Part shown: positions 7,098 to 15,805 of the stretch, piece after piece
Layout: every line of letters begins with the position of its first letter
How positions within the stretch are numbered: position 1 is the first letter of the stretch
NCBI RefSeq assembly: GCF_017873625.1
Contig: NZ_JAGGKL010000005.1
Coordinates: 124,001 to 188,000 of the forward strand
Length of the DNA stretch: 64,000 nt
Direction: 5' to 3'
DNA from: Methanobacterium petrolearium
GTDB lineage: Archaea > Methanobacteriota > Methanobacteria > Methanobacteriales > Methanobacteriaceae
The notes under the pieces: generated by a model
What the model was told of the DNA's origin: nothing
What the model saw: the letters and a program-made list of their open reading frames with translations, nothing else
Databases searched by the model: none
Program-made: the position numbers and the translations under genes

Positions 7098-10073
7098 TTA
7101 TTTTATTTTTGAGGTTGCTAAGCCACCAAGAACTGCTAGAATTGCAAGTATTAGTCCAGATATGGGTAATCCTGTATTTTGCATGGGTATTGTTTTACTT
7201 GCTGCTTTCACTTCACTCACTGCATTGATTGTGATTGGAGTTACACCTTGACTGTTGATATTGTAAGTATCTGAAGAGATTGAAGAACTAAATACATAAA
7301 CTCCCGGCCTAATTACATAACCTGAAACATACAGATAAGGATCACCAACTTCTACCTTTGTTATAGTCCATGTTATTGTATTAGTGTCTGCATTGTAAGT
7401 CCAATCTCCATCACCACTAATATGGGTGTATTCAAAGCCTTCTGGTAGGGGTATTGTTATTGTTACATTGTTTGCTGCATCTGGACCTTTGTTTCCGAGC
7501 TTGTAGGTAATTTGGAATGTTTCTCCTAGTTTAGGGTTGTTATTATTGCTTGTTATTTTGATATATAGGTCTGATGCTTTGTTGAGGGTGATATAAGCAG
7601 ATTCTGTGTTGTTTGTAGTGTAGTTATCAGCAGTTGCAGTAACTTTTACAGGGTTAGATAAGGGGTTTACTACTCCTTCATTAGCATAGAATGTAGCTGC
7701 AATAACGCCATTTATAGTGTTTAATGTGATTGAATGAGTTATTACAGTAGAGTCGCTCACGGGAGATACTGATCCTATACTTCTCAATAAAGGCAAATTT
7801 CCGGTTCCAGATATGGCGTCAACTAAGCTTCCCCATGGTACTTCCAAAGTTATAGGTCCATCAGGAATATGTCCACCAGTTAAAATACCACCACCGTTAA
7901 TATGGTTGAAATCTGCCATTATAGTTGACGTTTTGGTGTTATTGATATTTGTAGGGCTTGCATTAACGCTCAAAATAACCCAATTGTCAGGAGGACTGCA
8001 TCCATATATAATATCACTCCAAACAGGGTCGTTTGAACCCCACCAATTATATTGAAGATCTGGGACAGATTCTGCATCATTATGTATTGAATTTGGGGAA
8101 TTATTTATAATCCGGTTGAAATTTGCAATCATATCACCAAAATTGCATACTCCTCCGCCACAAATATCTGAATATTCACTTCCACCAGTGGCTGTGACAT
8201 TGTTGTATTGAAGGGTGCTGTTACTGATAATTAGAACATTCTCGTTGTAGATTGCTCCACCAACGGCAAAAATATCTCCACCTGTGGCTTTAACCGAATT
8301 GTATTGGATGGTGCTTTTGTCAATATACACATTTCCAATGTATGAATTAGATATAGCTCCACCGCCAATGCGATTTATACTCTGAGTAGTAGCCGCAACT
8401 GTGTTGTATTGGATAGAACTGTCATTAATATACAGATTTCCATTATTGAGTATTCCTCCACCGTAAACACCTACACTTGCATCTGTAGTTGTGATGGCGT
8501 TATTGTATTGGATGGTGCTTTTGTCAATATACACATTTCCATCTTCAGAATTGAAGATTCCGGCCCCATAAATAATCACGTCCGCATCAGCCGTGGCTGT
8601 GATGGTGTTGCTTTGAATGGTACTGTTAGTAATGATGAGAATATTATCATTGTAGATTCCTCCACCTTCAGCAGATACAATATCGAGTTGTGAGGCGGCT
8701 GTGGCTATGGCATTGTTATTTTGAATGATACAATTATTGATAAAGAGATTTCCGCCATTGCATATCCCTCCACCAAAAGAACGCACGTTTACACCTTCAC
8801 CTGAGGCTGTGGCATTGTTATTTTGGATGATACAGTTATCAATTGTTAAATTACCATTAATATCATTGAAGATTCCTGCACCACTAGCATATACATCTAC
8901 AGTTTTACTTGTGGCTGTCGCGGTGCTATATTCTATGGTGCTGTTATTTATGGTTAATCTGCCTTCCTTGTTGTAGATGGATCCTCCCTTACTTGCAGTG
9001 TTGCTGGTGAATGTGCTGCTAGATATGTCTACTGTCCCACTGTTATAGATAGCACCACCACCATCTTCGGTTGCGGTGTTACCTGTGAGCGTGGACCCTG
9101 TGATGGTTACTGTTCCACTATTGTAAATAGCTCCCCCATCGATTTTTGCCGTGTTACTTGTAAGTTTACCGTTAATTATGGCCAGTGTTCCACTATTATA
9201 GATTGCTCCACCGTTTGAATAATCTAAAGAGTTATTATTGAATGATGTTTCGTTTATGTTTAATATACCTGTTGCATAATTATAAATAGCTCCTCCCTCT
9301 TCAGCGGTGTTATTTTTGAATGTACAGTTGGTCATGTTTAAGTTTTTAGAGTTGTAAATAGCTCCACCGTAAAACCATGCGAAGTTATTATCAAAAGAAC
9401 AACCAGTCATGTTTAAATTTCCATAATTAGCGATAGCACCACCAACACCACTAGGCACTGTATTGTTATTGAAGGTGCTGTTAATCACTTTCAATATTCC
9501 ATCGTTATGGATGGCCCCACCCCCAATTGCAGTGTTCTGTGTAAAGTTACAGTCAGATACTGTTAGGGTGCCATTATTGTAGATTGCTCCTCCAAAGATA
9601 GTCGCAACATCCTTGTTAAAGTTACAATTATACACTGTTAAAGTTCCGTTATTGTTAATAGCCCCACCCTTCTTAGTGGTACTGGCGTTGGTTAATGTCA
9701 ATTCCTTTAATATAATGGTTATTCCCTGGTTGATTGTGAATATTGATCCCTGTCCTTGACCATCAATTATGGTGCCTGTCTGACTTTGGCCGATAAGGGT
9801 CATGTTTTTGTTTATTGTTAAGTTAGTGTTTCCAGTGTCTTTGTAAATCCCATCAGCAATGTATATTGTCCCATTTGGATTTACACTGTCTATTCCTTTT
9901 TGTATAGTAAGGTAAGGATTATCAACAGAACCCGTACCGCTTGTGTCATTTCCAGTGGTATTAACATAAACATCTACTGCAGAAACAGCACTCAAACAGA
10001 TTAATAAGGTTAAACTTATAAGCAGTAAAGGAATAATGAATTCAATTTTAGTTGTAATTGTTTGTTTTTGTAT
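7098..10073 (-). CDS. Adhesin-like surface protein, beta-helix repeats plus DUF11 domain
   Basis: The protein of about 990 residues is a cell-surface adhesin-like protein of the kind abundant in Methanobacteriales. After a signal peptide comes a long right-handed beta-helix of more than 20 degenerate repeats built on GGAIYN-SGT-STFTSNTA-like units. A DUF11 domain follows (about 100 residues, starting near SDLYIKITSNNNNPKLG). The C-terminus reads QNTGLP, then one hydrophobic helix, then KIK, a sorting-like anchor. The first ordinary start is TTG 9995, but it falls inside the signal peptide. Coding character, a basic and hydrophobic leader and the AVSA cleavage region continue upstream to a ribosome binding site AGAGGTGA (10078-10085). 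The only codon at the right distance is ATA at 10073-10071. Either ATA initiates, or the leader is mutated or misread. The start is therefore uncertain, the family assignment is not. Confidence 0.8.
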   Translation of the reverse strand: MQKQTITTKIEFIIPLLLISLTLLICLSAVSAVDVYVNTTGNDTSGTGSVDNPYLTIQKGIDSVNPNGTIYIADGIYKDTGNTNLTINKNMTLIGQSQTGTIIDGQGQGSIFTINQGITIILKELTLTNASTTKKGGAINNNGTLTVYNCNFNKDVATIFGGAIYNNGTLTVSDCNFTQNTAIGGGAIHNDGILKVINSTFNNNTVPSGVGGAIANYGNLNMTGCSFDNNFAWFYGGAIYNSKNLNMTNCTFKNNTAEEGGAIYNYATGILNINETSFNNNSLDYSNGGAIYNSGTLAIINGKLTSNTAKIDGGAIYNSGTVTITGSTLTGNTATEDGGGAIYNSGTVDISSSTFTSNTASKGGSIYNKEGRLTINNSTIEYSTATATSKTVDVYASGAGIFNDINGNLTIDNCIIQNNNATASGEGVNVRSFGGGICNGGNLFINNCIIQNNNAIATAASQLDIVSAEGGGIYNDNILIITNSTIQSNTITATADADVIIYGAGIFNSEDGNVYIDKSTIQYNNAITTTDASVGVYGGGILNNGNLYINDSSIQYNTVAATTQSINRIGGGAISNSYIGNVYIDKSTIQYNSVKATGGDIFAVGGAIYNENVLIISNSTLQYNNVTATGGSEYSDICGGGVCNFGDMIANFNRIINNSPNSIHNDAESVPDLQYNWWGSNDPVWSDIIYGCSPPDNWVILSVNASPTNINNTKTSTIMADFNHINGGGILTGGHIPDGPITLEVPWGSLVDAISGTGNLPLLRSIGSVSPVSDSTVITHSITLNTINGVIAATFYANEGVVNPLSNPVKVTATADNYTTNNTESAYITLNKASDLYIKITSNNNNPKLGETFQITYKLGNKGPDAANNVTITIPLPEGFEYTHISGDGDWTYNADTNTITWTITKVEVGDPYLYVSGYVIRPGVYVFSSSISSDTYNINSQGVTPITINAVSEVKAASKTIPMQNTGLPISGLILAILAVLGGLATSKIK

Positions 10074-10342
10074 GTTTTCACCTCTGTTATACTTTATTAA
10101 ATAAATTATTGAGTATTATTGAAATCCTGTTGCATGGCGTACCCTAAAAAAAGTTAATTAAGGTTAAATTAACTCCTTTGGCGTTTAGATTAATTGGTTA
10201 GTAATTATATTCTTCGAAAAGAGTTAGTTTTAGCTACTATTAATACTTAACTAATGAAAAATAAAATATCTGTAACAGAATCCTACTATTGCATTTAAAT
10301 TGTGTTTTAACATATTTAAAATAATTAAATGAATATTATACA

Positions 10343-10362
10343 GTTCATATGCAAATATGAAC
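10343..10362. promoter_or_regulatory. Perfect 8-bp inverted repeat, possible operator
   Basis: GTTCATAT and ATATGAAC flank the four-base spacer GCAA. The symmetry is perfect and fits a dimeric regulator site. A half-site GTTCATAA recurs about 10391-10399. The regulator is unknown. Confidence 0.4.
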
Positions 10363-10648
10363 AAATAAAAAGATAAGTTATACTGTTTTCAGTTCATAAA
10401 TCCTTAATACAGTTGTATTTATAATTAATATCACTCAATTTACATTATTTTATTTTAAAGAACATTCACTTGAATTAGAATTTCGCTAAACAGGACTATA
10501 ACGAAGTAAATTTGATCACCAAATTGTATTTTTTTTTGGATGAATTAAAATTAGGTGGAATCTGGGAAAATGTTTATATTTTTCCTTGATCAATGAATGA
10601 GTAGAATGTGAATAGATGCAGTTGATATTTTTTTTACCTTATTTAGTC

Positions 10649-10661
10649 ACGAACAGTTCGT
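10649..10661. promoter_or_regulatory. Palindrome ACGAAC-A-GTTCGT, possible operator
   Basis: This 13-base palindrome has a one-base centre. It lies just upstream of the presumed TATA element of the 49-residue ORF at 10728, where an archaeal activator or repressor could act. It shares the GTTC/GAAC core with the palindrome at 10343-10362. Confidence 0.4.
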
Positions 10662-10727
10662 ATATCACCTAACTATTTAAGTAAGCAAAATAAACATTAT
10701 TTCTGGATCGAGAGGAGTTTTTATAAA

Positions 10728-10877
10728 ATGGCAAAATTCTATAAAATACGTGATTTCCTGGATGATGAAAGTGTGGAAAAGTTCATCAATGAACTTATAG
10801 AAGAAAATATGGAATATATAAGGGCTAAATACCGGCAACTATTGAAAGCTGCCAACAATGCCAAAACTAATTTTTAA
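10728..10877 (+). CDS. Small protein of 49 residues, unknown function
   Basis: A short reading frame begins MAKFYKIRDFL and ends NNAKTNF. It is preceded by a strong ribosome binding site (GAGAGGAG about 10710-10717), which is the main reason to accept it. The protein is charged, rich in Glu and Lys and predicted to be helical, with a pattern (VEKFINELIEENMEYIRAKY) compatible with an amphipathic helix that could dimerise or bind a partner. No family was recognised. It stands alone, upstream of the convergent cation-transporter gene, and has a palindrome and a TATA-like element upstream, so it may be a regulated small protein. Confidence 0.55.
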   Translation: MAKFYKIRDFLDDESVEKFINELIEENMEYIRAKYRQLLKAANNAKTNF

Positions 10878-10950
10878 ATTATTTAATTTTGTATCAATTT
10901 ATATCAATATCAGTTAATATCAATTTATTTCATTAAATCTTTTTTAGAGG

Positions 10951-12321
10951 TTACTGTTGATTACTCGAATCTTCAGCCATGGCCAGGAGGATGGTATCTG
11001 AGGTATGGACATCATAGTAATCGAAATTACTTATAAAATTCTCCAGGTACTTACTTCCAGCATCACTTAGGGCGTAAATTTCTTCCTCTAAAATTAAAAG
11101 CTCTTCTTTTTCCAGGGGAATTACCAGATCATCAAATATCTCATCAAAGTCATGAACTTCCTTTACTGAGGCATTAAGCTCTGATAAAACAGGAATATAA
11201 TTATCAGGACTGAAAACAGTTTTCAAGGACGAAACAATTTCTGGGCGTGTTTTTTCCTGCCCACTCCACAGGATGTATAATATCCAGTTCTGGAAGGCCA
11301 TCATCTTGTTACCCTCCCATGTCTCCTCCAAAGGAAGTTTATAATGGGAGTAATCCTCCTCTTCCCCTCTTCTGGCTAAAATAGCCTCTTGGAGTAAGTC
11401 TGTGGTATCTTTGAATATTCCTATGGCTATGACTAACGCTATAATGGAATCTACAAAGTAAATACCCTGTAATGTGAAAATTGCCCCGGTAATAACGGAA
11501 AAACCTATGAATATATGATTTTTACTGTCCACTGACTGGGAAATAAGGGTTAAATTAGAATTGGTCTTACCCACGTAGCGTTGATAGTAGAACAGGAAAA
11601 CTGCTGCCATGATGGCGATTCCTTCCACCACTATAACCAAGTATGGCATACCCATGGGGGTCAGTGTTCCATAGTAGGCGCTTATAAGATGGGTAACAGA
11701 ATCATAACCAATGTTCAAGGAGGCGAAGAATAATCCGAATATCACCAGCAAAGTGGACAGAGTTTCCCGGTGATACTTGATTCCCAGCCACACCATAAAG
11801 GCGGAAACCGTATCCATGGTGGCATCAGTACCATCAGCAGTGAGTCCCACACTCCCACTCACCAGACCAGATCCTAGTTTAAGAACGGCCAGAAAAGCAT
11901 CTAAAAAGGTAGTATTCTTCGCAGCTGCATCTGGTTTGAAAAAATCCTTCCGTACCAGGGCTGCCTTTTTTTCCATATGTTGAACAAATTTTTCAGCCAA
12001 CTCCAATCCTTCAGGAGTCAGAGAATAAAGACCATCATCCAGTTTCACCCAACCCATTTCAACAAGTTTCTGGCATTCATATGCAGTGGCACCAACTTTT
12101 CGAGCAACTCGCCTATCTTCTAATTCGGACCTAAGATGTGCAAATGTGAAAAACAATTTTTCCATTAAAGGTTGGCTCTTTTGAGGTATTTGCTGGTACC
12201 AGATAAGTGATAAAAACAGCATTGTTTTATCATCAATCTCTTCTAAACTCAGCGGACCTTCCTTTAGAAGAGCCATCATCAGGAATCTATCATATCCCAA
12301 TATGGGTTTCTTATCTTTCAT
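10951..12321 (-). CDS. Cation diffusion facilitator-like transporter fused to winged-helix domains
   Basis: The 456-residue protein has a central membrane domain (about residues 138-315, about six helices) resembling cation diffusion facilitators. The TM2 metal-site region GLTADGTDATMD has Asp 163, 166 and 170, TM5 carries D265 and H269, and the late signature is FVDSIIALVIAIGIF. The usual HxxxD pair is altered, so metal specificity is unclear. The N-terminal about 120 residues look like a winged helix (LVEMGWVKLDDGLYSLTPEGLELAEKF resembles a wing and recognition region). The C-terminal about 120 residues resemble a second one (LEEEIYALSDAGSKYLENF). This suggests a membrane transporter with built-in regulatory or nucleic-acid-binding-like domains. 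GGTG precedes ATG 12321. Confidence 0.7.
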   Translation of the reverse strand: MKDKKPILGYDRFLMMALLKEGPLSLEEIDDKTMLFLSLIWYQQIPQKSQPLMEKLFFTFAHLRSELEDRRVARKVGATAYECQKLVEMGWVKLDDGLYSLTPEGLELAEKFVQHMEKKAALVRKDFFKPDAAAKNTTFLDAFLAVLKLGSGLVSGSVGLTADGTDATMDTVSAFMVWLGIKYHRETLSTLLVIFGLFFASLNIGYDSVTHLISAYYGTLTPMGMPYLVIVVEGIAIMAAVFLFYYQRYVGKTNSNLTLISQSVDSKNHIFIGFSVITGAIFTLQGIYFVDSIIALVIAIGIFKDTTDLLQEAILARRGEEEDYSHYKLPLEETWEGNKMMAFQNWILYILWSGQEKTRPEIVSSLKTVFSPDNYIPVLSELNASVKEVHDFDEIFDDLVIPLEKEELLILEEEIYALSDAGSKYLENFISNFDYYDVHTSDTILLAMAEDSSNQQ

Positions 12322-12774
12322 TATAATGCACCGAATTCACATAGTAATAAACAAGGGGATTGATATGAGTATTACATTGGTAATGTTGCCTTAACATAAA
12401 GTAACAACCCTTGGATTTTAATGTTTCCATTTTACATAATACTGATATCCTATCCATATACTGATGGTATTCACATGGTGCGGAACTAAATGATAAATAA
12501 AGATAGAAATACCATTTAATGTAATATAAGAAGGCCTAGCATGATTAGAGTAAATGGATTCCAGTTTAATTTAAGAAAATTTATGAACCGCAAGTAAATA
12601 AGTTAAAACTTGGTTCCAAAGTAAAAAAACTTTACATTATGTTAGAAATTGAATAACTTAAAATTAGGTTACAAAGCAAATGACTTAAAAATAGGATAGG
12701 ATATATCTTTATCCAGAAGGGGGATGTGATTTTTTAAATCGTAATTTTGAATCTTTATAGGGGTAGATCAATTG
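12322..12774. other. Intergenic region, 450 bases, no gene seen
   Basis: This separates two divergent genes and must hold both promoters. It contains an imperfect AT-rich direct repeat (around 12597-12626 and 12652-12682, sharing a TAA-TTAAAA-TTGG/TAGGTT-CAAAG-AAA pattern). The longest start-to-stop frame noted here is an 18-codon one at 12541, which is not convincing. Confidence 0.4.
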
Positions 12775-13461
12775 GTGAAACTGGTAAAATCACAAGTTAA
12801 ATGCTATAAAAAGAAGACCAAGAAAAATGTGGGAGGTCAGAAGAAGACCTATGAATACAATCAGTATCTGGTTCCCCTTAAAAGGGCGGACAACCTTGAT
12901 TGCAGTATGGACGTGTTCATCATACCCCAAAGCGATCTTAATGATTTAATTGATGAAAAAGGCGAATTAAAAGATATTTCAGGAGATGAAGACGAATATA
13001 AGCGTCATTTGGCTGAATACGAAGCTGAACTTGCAGATCTTGAGTGGAAACACAGCCAACTTTCCAAATCATACAAAGAACTGTTCAAAAAACATAATAA
13101 AATCCGTAAAAAGAACCAGGAACTTGAAAATAAGGTTGAAAGTCTGGGAAACGACCGAGAAAAGCTCATCAGTGTCTTGAAAAAAGTGAAAGATACCAGA
13201 ATGAAAGAAAACACAGAAGGTCCCAAAACCATTCCTCAAAAATCTGCAAAACAGACTTCCTCTGGACAGGTAACTGTAAAAGGGAAATTTGGGGGTAAAA
13301 CCCAAAAAAGTACCTCTAAAGCCGATAAAACAGAAATTAATCCGGATAAAAAAGGCACAGAAAATAAAAAGGCCGAAGAAATCAAAGAAAACAGGGATGA
13401 TAAAGATATCTGGACAGTTCTACGCAGCCGCTTAACCAAAAAAGAGGAAGATGAAAAATAG
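12775..13461 (+). CDS. Coiled-coil protein of unknown function
   Basis: The product of about 228 residues is highly charged. An N-terminal basic segment (about residues 1-55, with a possible small beta domain ending in MDVFIIPQSDL) is followed by a long coiled coil (about residues 75-145, heptad-like ELADLEWKHSQLSKSY and NKIRKKNQELENKV). A disordered Lys/Thr/Glu-rich tail follows and ends RSRLTKKEEDEK. No family was recognised. Start choice is between TTG 12772 and GTG 12775. The latter is preferred because of the spacing to GGGG at 12760-12763. A Cas4-like nuclease gene follows 52 bases downstream, so the two may work together. Confidence 0.6.
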   Translation: MKLVKSQVKCYKKKTKKNVGGQKKTYEYNQYLVPLKRADNLDCSMDVFIIPQSDLNDLIDEKGELKDISGDEDEYKRHLAEYEAELADLEWKHSQLSKSYKELFKKHNKIRKKNQELENKVESLGNDREKLISVLKKVKDTRMKENTEGPKTIPQKSAKQTSSGQVTVKGKFGGKTQKSTSKADKTEINPDKKGTENKKAEEIKENRDDKDIWTVLRSRLTKKEEDEK

Positions 13462-13513
13462 GGAAAAATTAATATTTTTTTCAAAGAAATAAAATTTTTA
13501 CAACACATGACGG

Positions 13514-14218
13514 GTGTTTAAAATCCAGCAAAGTCTGATAGATGGTGAAAAACCCAAAACAAAATCCAAAACTCACCCTGACATCTCTCAGGTTATGATT
13601 ATCCAGGGGCGCAACAACTTCCCGATAAGCTGGCTGAATAAACAGGGTTACTGTGAATACAGCATATTTCTGGAAAATGTTCAAAGAATAGAAGTTAAAC
13701 CCACCAGAAACATGGTGGTAGGGACCAGGGAACACGCCAGATTAGAAGAAGAATTCTCACGTGATGCCGAACCTGCCACATTTGAAGAGATGATTGAAAC
13801 ATCAAAAACTGCAGAATTACTCTCCAGAGAACTACCAGTAATCTCCGAACATTACGGAATCAGAGGATTCATCGATGAGGTGTGGATGACCCCTGATGAA
13901 TTCGTTATCATCGATGATAAACCAGGAACAAAGGCATTCTCTTCATCAATTCACCAAGTCTTTGGATATTGCCTGGCATTCAAAGACACAGTGCAAGATG
14001 ATAGAAAGATAATAGCCTCCCTGAGGGAAAGGGGAACTGATAATATCTTTTGGTCGGCATATTTTGACCAGAGGGCAGAAAATGATATAATATCCCTTAT
14101 TAACCGGGTTCACAACTTAATTTTGGGTAAGGAAGAATTTATACCGACACAAAACCCTAGAAAATGTCGTAGCTGTCGTTTGAAGAGTAAATGTGATAAA
14201 AAAGCCCTTCCAAGATAA
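13514..14218 (+). CDS. Cas4-like PD-(D/E)XK nuclease with Fe-S cluster cysteines
   Basis: The 234-residue protein has the full set of Cas4/RecB-type features: Cys47 near the N-terminus, His74 (GTREHARLEE), Asp121 (GFIDEV), the DDK core at 134-136 (FVIIDDKPGTK), Gln148 and Tyr152 (HQVFGYCLAF), and the C-terminal cluster C218-x2-C221-x5-C227. Cas4 proteins cleave DNA ends and bind a 4Fe-4S cluster. No other cas gene or CRISPR array lies in the window, so this is a solitary Cas4-like nuclease of unknown role. The start GTG 13514 has a weak ribosome binding site. An internal ATG at 13595 is possible but would discard residues upstream of the conserved core. Confidence 0.72.
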   Translation: MFKIQQSLIDGEKPKTKSKTHPDISQVMIIQGRNNFPISWLNKQGYCEYSIFLENVQRIEVKPTRNMVVGTREHARLEEEFSRDAEPATFEEMIETSKTAELLSRELPVISEHYGIRGFIDEVWMTPDEFVIIDDKPGTKAFSSSIHQVFGYCLAFKDTVQDDRKIIASLRERGTDNIFWSAYFDQRAENDIISLINRVHNLILGKEEFIPTQNPRKCRSCRLKSKCDKKALPR

Positions 14219-14259
14219 CTTTGAGTTATTTAACATAGTTTAAATAAGATGTAGATAAC

Positions 14260-14295
14260 TTTAAATATCACTTCAGCCTAAAAGGAGATTGCTGC
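14260..14295 (+). promoter_or_regulatory. tRNA-Gln promoter (TATA and start box)
   Basis: TTTAAATAT at about 14260-14268 is followed about 25 bases later by TGCA (about 14292-14295). TGCA resembles the start box seen at methanogen stable RNA promoters. Confidence 0.4.
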
Positions 14296-14311
14296 ACTTG
14301 CAGCCTTTTTT
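14291..14311 (+). other. GC-rich hairpin with T-run upstream of tRNA-Gln
   Basis: GCTGC-ACTT-GCAGC is followed by C and six T, which looks like an intrinsic terminator for the Cas4-like gene. It also overlaps the predicted tRNA transcription start, so it could instead be part of the tRNA leader. Confidence 0.4.
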
Positions 14312-14317
14312 ATGTTT

Positions 14318-14390
<73 letters not shown>

Positions 14391-14411
14391 TTTATTTTCA
14401 AGGGTAATTAC

Positions 14412-15581
14412 ATGGAAAAAATTCTCCTGGCAGGTGTTAACACCCGTGCTGTGGCATGTTCCCTGAAAAAACTGGGATATCAGGTTTATTCTGCAGATTA
14501 TTTTGGAGTTATGGATTTAGGATCATGCACGGAAAAATCCCAGTCTGTCCTGGATCAAAAACCACAAAAATCATGTGGAAAGTTCATAGAACACTTCAAT
14601 CCCCTGATTATTAAAAAGATGGCACTTAAAATGGTGGATGATGTTGATGGGGTTATTTGTTGTGCTGGTGTGTCTCCTAATTGGTTTCCATCCAATAAAA
14701 TCATAGGAAACCCTGATGTGGATGGTGTTGAGGATAAATACCAGCTTATGAAGGAACTTAACCTCCTTAACAGTAAATTTGACCATTCTTTTCATGTTCC
14801 AGAAACATATCTGGTAGGTGATATGGATGATGCCCATGAAATTGCCACCGGTGCACCGGAAAAACAGTTCATTTTAAAACCTAGATATGGATCAGGCGGT
14901 TACGGAGTACGCAGGTTGGATCCCCTGATGCAGGAAACAGATCTTGACTGTCAGGAAATTGAAAGTGATGACTGGATCTTACAGGAATTTATAGCTGGTG
15001 AGAATATCAGTGCATCAGTTCTCTCAACCATGTACGATACTCAAACCATACTCACCAGCACCCAGATCATAGGTGACAAAAGATTGGGTCAAAGGGAGCC
15101 ATTCGGATACTGTGGTAACATTGCACCCCACAGTGGAGATGGTAAAATCTCAGAAATTGCCCAAAAAGTGACACACCACCTATCCTTAATAGGCTCAAAT
15201 GGGGTGGATTTCATAATTAACCAGGGCGAAATATATGTCATTGAAGTCAACCCTCGCCTGCAGGGAACCTTTGAATGTGCCGAAGTGGCCCTGAATATAA
15301 ACATGGCAGAAGCACATCTTGAGGCCTGTCAGGGACGCCTTATGGAAGTCAGTGCTCCTGATAAATTTGCAGTTAAAATGATCATCCACACCCACCACAG
15401 ATCCCAGGTGACAGATCTTAACCTGCCGGGGGTCCATGATATACCTTACCCGGGGGTTATCATTGAGAAAGGCGAACCCTTAGCCACAGTCATAACTTCA
15501 GGAATGGCAAGGGAAGATACTATTTATTCTGCTAAAAAAAAGGTTCAAAAGGTTTACGGCCAACTGAAACCTGCAAAATGA
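14412..15581 (+). CDS. ATP-grasp carboligase (COG2232-like)
   Basis: The product of about 389 residues has an N-terminal Rossmann-like pre-ATP-grasp domain (KILLAGVNTRAVACSLKKLGY) and an ATP-grasp domain with the nucleotide-binding loop FILKPRYGSGGYGVRRL and the metal-binding end EVNPRLQGTFECAE. It resembles archaeal predicted ATP-dependent carboligases related to biotin carboxylase. Such enzymes join a carboxylate to an amine or thiol through an acyl-phosphate, and the substrate here is unknown. The frame extends upstream into the tRNA gene, so ATG 14412, 22 bases after the tRNA and preceded by GGGTAA, is taken as the start. It is probably cotranscribed with tRNA-Gln. Confidence 0.78.
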   Translation: MEKILLAGVNTRAVACSLKKLGYQVYSADYFGVMDLGSCTEKSQSVLDQKPQKSCGKFIEHFNPLIIKKMALKMVDDVDGVICCAGVSPNWFPSNKIIGNPDVDGVEDKYQLMKELNLLNSKFDHSFHVPETYLVGDMDDAHEIATGAPEKQFILKPRYGSGGYGVRRLDPLMQETDLDCQEIESDDWILQEFIAGENISASVLSTMYDTQTILTSTQIIGDKRLGQREPFGYCGNIAPHSGDGKISEIAQKVTHHLSLIGSNGVDFIINQGEIYVIEVNPRLQGTFECAEVALNINMAEAHLEACQGRLMEVSAPDKFAVKMIIHTHHRSQVTDLNLPGVHDIPYPGVIIEKGEPLATVITSGMAREDTIYSAKKKVQKVYGQLKPAK

Positions 15582-15607
15582 TGTGTTAATTTATAGTTAA
15601 TTAATAT

Positions 15608-15805
15608 TTAGGTAAACACAACTAAATAAATGAAAATTAGCGTTCCAATCACTAAACTAATTGTAACTAGAATTTCAGCACCGAAAATTACCACACTTAC
15701 CTTTGCTCTTTTATCGGGGTCCCTTTTTATCTCTTCCCAATCAAAGTCATATAAAATATCGTAATAAAATGATTTTATTGCTTTCCATATACCTTTTAAT
15801 CCCAT
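15608..15805 (-). CDS. Small membrane protein of 65 residues
   Basis: The N-terminal half is charged and amphipathic (FDWEEIKRDPDKRAKVS), and the C-terminal half is a single long hydrophobic helix, so it is probably a monotopic inner-membrane protein. AGGATGA at a proper distance upstream of the ATG supports translation. No family was recognised. It converges with the ATP-grasp gene. Confidence 0.6.
   Translation of the reverse strand: MGLKGIWKAIKSFYYDILYDFDWEEIKRDPDKRAKVSVVIFGAEILVTISLVIGTLIFIYLVVFT

Larger units (their letters stand above)
10086..10727. other. AT-rich intergenic region with several inverted repeats
   Basis: About 640 bases lie between the adhesin gene and a small ORF. No credible gene was found. 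The region holds the inverted repeat GTTAATT-7-AATTAAC (10153-10173), the two GTTC/GAAC palindromes listed separately, and a likely promoter for the small ORF (TATA-like ACTATTTAAG near 10672-10681). Confidence 0.5.

Noticed and set aside
10017..10081. Adhesin start at GTG 10081
   Set aside because: This GTG opens a different frame that stops within 22 codons.
12541..12597. 18-codon reading frame between the CDF gene and the coiled-coil gene
   Set aside because: No ribosome binding site, too short and no recognisable feature.
12597..12682. Imperfect direct repeat in AT-rich sequence
   Set aside because: Similarity is only moderate and expected in AT-rich spacers.
13514..14218. Complete CRISPR-Cas system near the Cas4-like gene
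   Set aside because: No other cas gene and no repeat array is present in the window.
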